NCBI GenBank assembly: GCA_030867875.1
Contig: JAOWCC010001501.1
Span: forward strand, 28,292,792 to 28,356,791
DNA: 64,000 nucleotides
Reading direction: 5' to 3'
From: Actinernus sp. WN-2022
Taxonomy: Eukaryota; Cnidaria; Anthozoa; Actiniaria; Actinernidae
The notes beneath the pieces are model-generated. The model was not told where the DNA came from and ran no database searches. It worked only from the letters and a program-made list of their open reading frames with translations. The translations under genes and the position numbers were made by a program. Each line of letters opens with the position of its first letter. Within the stretch, counting starts at the first letter, position 1. This document shows, piece after piece, positions 56,639 to 64,000 of the stretch.

Positions 56639-57199
56639 TATATACCGGCACATGTACAGATACAAGAAACCGTGTTGTATCGTTGCATATATATACACAT
56701 GTACAGATACAAGTTGATTCATTCAGTCAATGTGATAGCCATGCATCTCTCAACTTAGTGCTCTCGAGTCTTAATTACTTCAGGCTATTTAGTTATTCAC
56801 TTTTTATATTTAGTAGAGATTGTCGCATTCAGATGTAGTTTTAGCGACATTTTGTATGACTACACCTTCAATCTTCATACATGCAATATGGTGGCTCAAC
56901 TGGCCATGGTGGCGAAGGAACAAATGTGACAAAACACGATAAATTCGACATCCGGTTACTATGCCAGTAAATCAGTGACCTGTGCACGTGAACAAGATAT
57001 TCATCAGAATACGAGTACATACCGGTATTTGCGGCCACAGGATGTGAACCAAGCCTAATTTTCCAAGTTATTGCGAAAGCGAAAGCGAACCCGGATTTAT
57101 GTTTTATAAAGTCGGGTCGAAGAGTCTTTATGTACTCAATCTAACTCACAAATGGCACTTTGCGAGCTTAAAAAACATCAAACTGTCTCAGCTAGTAGT

Positions 57200-57690
57200 C
57201 AAGGGCACCCAACGAAGTTTTCGGTGAAAAAGCTGTTCGGGAGAGTAAGTTAGCCTAAAACTTTCGGATTTGAAAAAATTGTCCCTAGAAAATTGTTTTC
57301 TGAAATACTGGCTAGAAAATTTGTTTTTAATCCCTAGAAAATTATAGAAGAAAATGGAGACTAAAAGGTTTTCCCTAAAAAATTCGTACGTCCCAATTCG
57401 TCTGATCAATAGAGTCAGAACAGGAAAAAAGAATCCCTAAAAAATTCGTACCTCCACAGTACAAAACTTTGCAACATGAAGTTACTTGGGCTAGAAAATT
57501 CTTGTTATGTTCTAGACTACTAACAAATTCGTACGCCGGGAATATTTTGCCATAGTATTTTCGGTTGACGCGATTTCCACCTAGAAAATCCGAACAGCTA
57601 ATAGCTTTCTAGAATACATCAAAAGACATAGTAGGCGCCTTAAAATGGCCAGATAAGCGAATTTCAAAAAGTACTCGTTGGGTGCCCTTG
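57200..57690. mobile_element. MITE with 'CAAGGGCACCCAACGA' ends
   Basis: Exact 16-bp inverted ends at 57200-57215 and 57675-57690, with AGTAGT directly outside both. The interior repeats CCCTAGAAAATT / CCCTAAAAAATTCGTAC words irregularly. Confidence 0.82.
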
Positions 57691-58962
57691 AGTAGTTGTG
57701 CTCACATCTGTAGGGGTCGGGTAATAATGATTAAAAACCTGCAACTGGCACTCCATGTAGCCAACATGGTACAGACCCCTCCATTCACGCGTTTTGTCTT
57801 TGTCAGGTTTAGGTTGGATCTTTATCGTTTAAGGTGTAACAACTGTGCCAACTTGGCACGTATTGTTACAGCTATGCAGGCTAGGGATAAATAAACCAGT
57901 TCGCGGTTAATTCCGGCATTTTGAAAGGGGAGCAAACATGGCGCGAAAAACAGTGTTTGTATGAGAATCCGATGCCAAATAATTTCCGTAAAATCGAATT
58001 TCTGAAATATTCACTGTCTGCAAACTTAAGATACCAGGTAAAAGATGAACTGATCAAAATTTGAGCGACGTAGCTGCGCTGGGAAGCGTGTGTGGTGAAC
58101 TCCGTGTTATCAGAGTTCTAGTCAGTTACGTTACCGTCAAGAACTGTGATTGCGTGATTTGTCTGAATTACCGGTTGTTGTCTGGAACCAATCAATTGTC
58201 CGAGTCTAGCTGTCAGTTTATTCGTAGAAACTAACCAGTGTTCTATCACGAATCCTGCAATCTGATTGGCTAAGCTACCACTATCTATTCTGTGATACAT
58301 GTAGATAGCACACCGCGGCAAAACGGTATGCTCCGCTGGCCAAAAGAACGAAGGCTCTGCTATCAAATACAAATTACCGAGGGTTTCAACTTTTTTAGTA
58401 AATAATTTTATAACTTAGTAAACTCACAATGAATTACAAATTAAGAAAACTTCAACCTGTTAAAGTCTTAGGCTTAGCTTTTAAGTAGTTTTCTTATTTT
58501 TTGAGAAAACAGTTCACAAATGGTACTTTTAAGCAGAAATTTTAAAATCACGGGTATGTGCCTGTTGTTTCATTTCGGTTTTCGCGGGAAACTGGGGGCG
58601 GCCGCGCGCCAACAAGAAATAGCAAATACGCATGCGCGTAACGTTTTGCCGCGGTGTGTGTAGATAGTGAGTAGCGAAAAAGCCGGTTTTGAAAAGCAAA
58701 ACAATGGCTGCCAAGTCGTCAAAATGTCAAAAAATCTTCTTGTTTCAGTTTAAGATTGAACTATACTAGTTGGTTTCTACTAAAACAATCGGAGCTACGC
58801 TCCTCGTCAACTATCAGTCGATATAATCTTCGAGGTTAATTGTAAGGGCCGATTCAGACGTCGAACTTTTCATGCGCCGAACCTAATAGCAATACTTACT
58901 GTTTGTAAACACTGACGTCATTTATATATTTGCATATATAATGTGGTTGGCAAAAAAAAACA
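57691..58962. other. No gene recognised
   Basis: Contains a fragment like the 18108-18480 element near 58915-58955. The frame at 58118-58372 lies in a hairpin-rich stretch (GATACATGTAGATAGCACAC) and has no family resemblance. Confidence 0.4.
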
Positions 58963-59040
58963 ATTTTGCCTTCCACTACACAATTCAGACACACACAGTT
59001 ACGTAGGATACTTGGGCATGTTGGTCAGCCGAGCCCAACA
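58963..59040 (-). repeat. Terminal direct repeat B2 of a YR retrotransposon
   Basis: 78 bp matching 59524-59600 except for a one-base indel. Shared words: CACTACACAATTCAGACACA and TTGGTCAGCCGAGCCCAACA. Confidence 0.75.
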
Positions 59041-59359
59041 ACGTTTATTCATATAATTGCTCATAATTGCTTACAGGTATTCGTTCTTCAACTTTTAGTC
59101 TATTTACTACTATTATTAATTATTGCGACACTGCCGGATACGAAAACCCAAAACCACTGTGTGGACTAAACGGGAACGTATACTCCCACCAATGCAGTGC
59201 CGCCAACTCTGGGAGCTGAGGTCATCTAAATACATTTACTCCGATATGATAAATACGATCTTATGCCGATTTAAATTAAACTCGGACGATTCTAACCTAG
59301 CCAGAATGGTTTCCCTTAATGTTCGTTATGCCTCGGGCTTCTCGATCCAATCATTTAAA

Positions 59360-59397
59360 AAAAATGAAGCAAGGTAGCAAGGCTGACCTAGACTTAA
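59360..59397 (-). repeat. Direct repeat A2
   Basis: 38 bp identical to 63595-63632 (AAGCAAGGTAGCAAGGCTGA within), placed between B1 and B2. Confidence 0.75.
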
Positions 59398-59523
59398 CAG
59401 TCACCTACTTATGGCACGCTACATTACCCATAATTCTCAGCACTACTCTCCCCAGGCTTCTGTTCCGTGCCAGCAAAATATTCATTTCTGTGAATTTCGT
59501 ACCTCAACTAACATAAATTACAC

Positions 59524-59600
59524 ATTTTGCCTCCACTACACAATTCAGACACACACAGTTACGTAGGATACTTGGGCATGTTGGTCAGCCGAGCCCAACA
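59524..59600 (-). repeat. Direct repeat B1
   Basis: 77 bp matching B2, directly downstream (on the minus strand) of the tyrosine recombinase remnant. Confidence 0.75.
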
Positions 59601-59639
59601 TGCATATAGATTTACAAAGGTAGGGCCCGAGGGGTGAAC

Positions 59640-59900
59640 CCGTTAGCGAAATTCTCAGTAATTATAGTCCGTTCGCAATAGAGTCTTTACCATACGTGTC
59701 CTTAGCATTAACAGGATTTCCATCTACCGTGCCGCTGGAAGTTTCTGTCTGGAATACCAGAATTAGCGGCTGAAAATGCTCCGCCAGACCTATTGAAATG
59801 TGTACTAAATTTGGAATTATCGGGGACAATATCTTTAAATAATTTCTTATACGATCCCCTAAAGTAGAGTAGCTAACGTGCTTTTTCATACGCAAAAGGC
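59640..59900 (-). pseudogene. Tyrosine recombinase remnant (DIRS/PAT-type)
   Basis: Reads KKLFKDIVPDNSKF, then STHFNRSGGAFSAANSGIPD and RNFQRHGRWKS. These are the HxxR box and the second His/Trp box of YR integrases. The Tyr region (DTYGKDSIANGL) lies in another frame after two stops. Only the C-terminal catalytic part is seen, broken by frameshifts. Confidence 0.75.
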
Positions 59901-59999
59901 GTTTCTGCTTATGGATGTAAATAAAATATCACTGGAATTTCGTTAATTCCTGCCTTAGACATATATATATATACAACCTTAGTAACAGGACAAAACACA

Positions 60000-60810
60000 A
60001 TTTATGCTAGATGTAGACTTGGATGTCTCAGTATCAAATACTGTAAATACGGCGCCAATGAAATGGATTGGCGGGAACATATTTTACTTATAAGAATTCA
60101 TGTGCAAATAATGTTCATCTATTAAATGCTCTAAGGTAGGCTTCAGTAATCCCTCTGGATCTGGATGCTAGGACTGCTTTATTTCAGGTTCTCCTTTAGC
60201 TGTTTGGTTCTATCACTGGTAATGTCTGATAACCACAATTCGTTAATGTCTGATAACCAAAGCTCGTTGGCAGCTTCTGGAGAAAGAAAAATGAAACAGA
60301 AAAAAATAAGGGCATACAGTGAAAGCAGTGATATGGCAAAGACCGTATCAGTATTGAAGTTTTAATAAATTTCATAACATCGATAAGATTATAATGCCCA
60401 TCCAGGGCGTGGCCACGATGCCATACGCCCCTCCAAGGGCCGACTGAAAACACATTTTCAGCGATTACGTGTTACACAAATTCTTTCAAAATCTGTGCAG
60501 AAACATAACACCATTCCTAGTTGAAAAACGTAAGTCAATTGTCAAAGCTTAAACGTTTATTGCCAAATATACAATTGGCTTTACCTCTTGTAAACAACTC
60601 CGGATTATTGCTTAAAACTACCCAATCTTGGACGAAATCAGTCCAATGTATCCCATCTGAACAAAGTACAGGCCAGAAATGACCCAATTTCACAGCGGTA
60701 CAATTACCGTGCCTCTAGCATTACGTACTCGTGTAATCAATTACTTTACAAGTCAGATAGACAGGCTGACATAAGCAATTGTTGTCATAACCCCCAATAC
60801 TGGGAAAATG
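60000..60810. other. Unrecognised, within the YR element
   Basis: Should hold the rest of the recombinase ORF, but I cannot recognise it. A short direct repeat AATGTCTGATAACCA lies at 60221 and 60245. Confidence 0.35.
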
Positions 60811-60811
60811 C

Positions 60812-61856
60812 ATTTACCCCACAAGATCGTGGTCGATAATACCGAGTATTAAACTTTGGCACCTTAGCCTTGTAACAAGCATGCGAACCTTTGGCACCTT
60901 AGCCTTGTAACAAGCATGCGAACCTATCGCACGTGTGCGGACCCCATAAATGTCAATACTAGGAAATGCGTAATCATTAATAGTATAATCGTCATAATCT
61001 ATTATTCTACTAATTTCTTCTGCATGAGAATTTAGCTATTTAGGAATCCATTGTACCTCCGAACTTATTCCCTTGATACAGGTCTGATAAATATCTAAAG
61101 CGATACCGGAATTGTAGATAAAATAAATAAATATTTTATTTGTTATAGCAGGCCGAGTATACAGCTTAAAACTGGTGGGGGCCTGCTTTTACACCTCACA
61201 CTCCCCACAAGTAGATAGGACACTTCAGAGCCATTCATGACAATTTTGGCTACGTTTACATTGTCTGTCTAATGCATTTACCCCGCAAGTTCGTGGTTGA
61301 TAATACTGGGTATTAAACTTCGGCAAATTAGCCTTGTGACAGCATGCGAACCTATCGCACGTGACCCCATAAATGGTGAATACTAAGAAATGCGTAATCA
61401 TTCAGTAGTATCGATGATAGTCATAATCTATTATTCTAATAATTTCTTCTACATGACAATTTAGCTATCTTGGAATCCATTGTGCCTCCAAACTTATTCC
61501 CTTGATACAGGTCTGATAAATATCTAAAGCGATACCGATACTGTAGATAGGGGACCTCAGAGCCATTCGTGACAATTTTGGCTACGTTTACATTTGTACA
61601 TTGTCTGTAAAATGCATTTACCCCTCAAGTTCGTGGTTGCTGATAATGAGTATTAAACTTCGGCAACTTAGCCTTGTAACGGCATGCGAACCTATCGCAC
61701 GTGTGCGGACCCCATAAATGGTCAATACTAAGAAATCCGTCATCATTAATAGTATAATCGTCATAATCTACTATTCTACTAATTCTTCTACAGAACAATT
61801 TAGCTATCTAGGAATCCATAGGTCTGTGATAAATATCTAAAGTAATGAAATGTAGA
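60812..61856. repeat. Three diverged ~340-bp direct repeats
   Basis: Units start at ATTTACCCC near 60812, 61275 and 61614. All contain CTTAGCCTTGTAACA-like, CGAACCTATCGCACGTG and GATAAATATCTAAAG. The first unit carries ~100 extra bases (61116-61215) and a 45-bp internal duplication (60855-60945). They separate the RT and recombinase remnants. Confidence 0.88.
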
Positions 61857-61955
61857 TATGGCACCTACAACGTTCCGGATGCGTCGGAATAGACTATCTT
61901 CAGTCAGTCTATGCTTAACAGGCCATAAAGGGATACCGTTAAGTTTATTAACGAC

Positions 61956-62374
61956 CTAAGTTCTATTACAGACAGAATAAGCCGAGTAACATACAACTGC
62001 TGATTTGGTAGCGGAATTGCGGAGTGATAACAGCGTGAATATTCCTTGTAATAAGTCTAGAAACATTCCCCACGCAATTACAACTGAAATAACTTTGCCG
62101 CAAATAATGCCAATTTTCTTAACATGGAATGTGGAACTTAATGAATCTAACACTGCGGTAAGATCTTTTGACAAGCTTTGAATTCTTTTATCTTTAGCAG
62201 AAATGGTAGCATCTGACGCGTTAAATTAATTAGGGCACAAAACATATTTCCAATGAGAATTAACTTCATTAGGTAGGAACCGAACTTAAACAGATCGGAA
62301 TGCACTTTTAAACTGGCAATTTGCCGTGCTAGAATATAACTGAATGCTGCTACAAGTCCATAGTATATATACAC
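61956..62374 (-). pseudogene. YR retrotransposon RT/RNase H remnant
   Basis: Reads VYIYYGLVAAFSYILARQIA, SLKVHSDLFKFG, LTRQMLPFLLKIKEFK, then HVKKIGIICGKVISVVIAWG. The usual YxDDG of DIRS-type RT has become IYYGL (both Asp codons changed to Tyr), so the enzyme is dead. Confidence 0.72.
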
Positions 62375-62399
62375 TACAGTAGATTTCCTTCAGATCTCC

Positions 62400-63046
62400 A
62401 CTTTTTAATTAGCAGTTTGAACAATTTGGCCTTAAAGAAATATGGTATTGAACTGAAACCGAAAGGCAAAACGCGCGATTCGTCTGTAAATATCCACGAA
62501 AACGACCAATATGTCCTTTGTTCATCAAAAATTACTACGTCGTAATAACCGCATTCAAGTCGAAAGACTGAACATGAAGTGCTCCAGGCTTAACAAATTC
62601 CTTTGAGGACAGACAAATCTTCGCATCTAAACTTGTTCTTATACTTATTTGTATGTGGAGATCTAGTTGGTCTGACACTTCAGAAATACAATCAAGACAC
62701 AATAGTTCATTAATCGCTTCTTCTACAAACACGGCTTCATCAAGAGCCGACTTATTATGTTGTGCCCTGTAAGGACCAGGAATGTACAAAAACGGCAATA
62801 AGTAGCTAAGCCAAGCTAGACAACATATGAAACAATTAAACCGAGGCACTCCATTGCCACCCATTGTTTAAAAGCTCTACGTAATCTTCCCCTTACAGAG
62901 TTGCGCCTCTGAGAAGTTTTAAATTTAGTATTAATGTTTTCAAGTTGTTGGCATTCAACCTCTGGTACGTTACGTATACTAATACCACAATAAAGCTCTA
63001 AGGAACTCACAATGACAAAATCAAAAATTCTAGTTAACCAGAACAT
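62400..63046 (-). pseudogene. YR (DIRS/PAT-type) retrotransposon RT N-terminal part
   Basis: Reads RNSVRGRLRRAFKQWVAMEC, AWLSYLLPFLYIPGPYRAQH, NKSALDEAVFVEEAINELLC, FVKPGALHVQSFDLN and SFSWIFTDESRVLPFGFSSI. The order and spacing match the DIRS-type RT start. Stops and frame changes throughout. Confidence 0.75.
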
Positions 63047-63269
63047 ACTACACCTTTTTCGTAAGTGTCGACACTTTCGCCTAGTCGTTTATGGAGCATT
63101 TGACGAGCGGCAAGGAAGTCAGGATAATTCGCCAACCAGCGTCCAGATAGCCTGCGTAGAAAGCGTGTCTGTGGGTTTTCCGATTGTGTCGTCTGTGTGG
63201 TATAAAGTCCCGGTATAAAGTGTTAATCTGGGAGCTAGATTTTGGCTTGGAGTTTCCCTCACTCTTTGA

Positions 63270-63440
63270 TGTTAGGCTCTGGAGGATGTGAAACGCTTAG
63301 TCAATTTCACAGCCATCACTTCTGCTCTGTAGATAGTTTTCTCCTCCTCCTCATCTTTGACCGCTTCTAGTACAGCTTTAGCGGATTTGTACTGTTCCTC
63401 GTTGCTTTTCTTTTTTGAATGAGGGCGTTCCACCTAAAGT
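63270..63440 (-). pseudogene. Possible gag remnant of the YR element
   Basis: Open charged stretch VERPHSKKKSNEEQYKSAKA, VLEAVKDEEEEKTIYRAEVM, VKLTKRFTSSRA, upstream of the RT on the same strand. Assigned by position only. Confidence 0.4.
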
Positions 63441-63594
63441 TTTTATCTGCTTAATTTCTCTAATCTGTTCTGCTGCACTTTGCGAGTCATTAGACCTTTT
63501 AAGGGCTGCCATAGTTCTTTATAAGAGTAATCACATCTGAGAAATGAGGTCTTCGTTGTTGCGTTCGGTGTTCTTTTTAACTTCGGTTTCTTCC

Positions 63595-63632
63595 AAAAAT
63601 GAAGCAAGGTAGCAAGGCTGACCTAGACTTAA
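63595..63632 (-). repeat. Direct repeat A1 of the YR retrotransposon
   Basis: 38 bp identical to A2 (59360-59397). It marks the likely 5' end of the element. Confidence 0.7.
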
Positions 63633-63638
63633 TTCAAA

Positions 63639-64000
63639 CTCTTAAAGGAGCAGTGTCACGGTACTGCGCATGTCACAGTCTCCAGACATTGAATTGACAG
63701 CTGCATTGTGTAACATCCAATGAGAATCAATCAAAATAATTTGCAGGAAACGCCACACTGTTCGGGTGTTAGCCGTATTCACAGATTGTAGTTATGCACA
63801 GTATATGGCGAGATTTACAAGGATTTTATTCTTCCTACATCCAAGGTAAACAGCATTGAGTAAAGAATGGTATCTATATTTCATTACTTGCTTGTATTTT
63901 TTGCTGTTTCCAGTCGGAAACAGTCCGAATTTGACCAAAGTGAAACAAGCTGCTCGCGTCCGTAGATATATATTTCTTCGTTGTGCACTTTTGACATGAA
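63639..64000. mobile_element. Start of a TTAA MITE, relative of 10717-11572
   Basis: TTAA at 63633-63636-like context (CTTAAAGG), then AGGAGCAGTGTCACGGTACT, close to AGGAACAGTGCCACGGTAAT at 10717. The other end is outside the window or was not recognised. Confidence 0.5.

Larger units (their letters stand above)
55480..56715. repeat. ~50-bp tandem array split by a transposon
   Basis: Units with CATGTACAGATACAAGAAAC and GTTGTATCGTAGCACATA at 55480-55757 resume at 56639-56715 beyond the Tigger-like insertion. It starts ~80 bp upstream of the host start codon, so it may lie in or near the promoter or 5' UTR. Confidence 0.88.

Overview
This window looks like animal nuclear DNA, most likely from an anthozoan cnidarian (stony coral or sea anemone). 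The reasons are GT-AG spliceosomal introns, AT-rich low-complexity intergenic DNA, and a transposon mix typical of cnidarians: CR1/L2-type LINEs with a 2A-like motif, BEL/Pao, Ty3/Gypsy, tyrosine-recombinase (DIRS/PAT-like) and Penelope-like elements, pogo/Tigger, TTAA-flanked MITEs and tRNA-derived SINEs. There are no operons, rRNAs or convincing functional tRNAs. The organism call is an inference.

One host gene is recognised. It lies on the minus strand from 55401 to 3516, with nine coding exons: 55401-55261, 49827-49666, 46981-46841, 34763-34588, 17589-17478, 13099-12986, 9800-9666, 7662-7514 and 3582-3516. All junctions have AG acceptors and GT donors with compatible phases. The exons add up to 1197 bp, a 398-residue PLP-dependent Cys/Met-metabolism enzyme of the cystathionine gamma-lyase / methionine gamma-lyase / cystathionine gamma-synthase fold. 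Only about 2.3% of its ~52 kb is coding; the introns are filled with nested mobile elements.

Layout. 1-2215: minus-strand LINE ORF running off the left edge, with a predicted signal peptide, a Cys-containing N-terminal domain, a degenerate 2A motif and an intact endonuclease domain. 3.2-9.8 kb: exons 9 to 7 with MITEs, an 80-bp perfect palindrome and a hammerhead-like relic. 9.8-13.1 kb: exon 6, a TTAA element and a 30-bp minisatellite that appears to derive from the 5' edge of exon 7. 13-34.6 kb: introns 5 and 4, with SINEs, hairpin elements, a Penelope-like relic with a hammerhead-like RNA, a fold-back element with 655-bp arms, and a large palindrome whose one arm carries a TTAA-flanked insertion. 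34.6-46.9 kb: a 112-bp satellite and a LINE split by a 6.9-kb BEL/Pao element and a 386-bp MITE. 47-55.4 kb: exons 2 and 1, MITEs and a decayed Gypsy element. 55.4-64 kb: upstream flank with a tandem array split by a Tigger-like element, MITEs, and a decayed tyrosine-recombinase retrotransposon with an A1-ORFs-B1-A2-B2 repeat layout.

Apart from the host gene, the coding sequences belong to transposable elements, most of them broken by stops, frameshifts or loss of catalytic residues. The most intact is the LINE ORF at the left edge.
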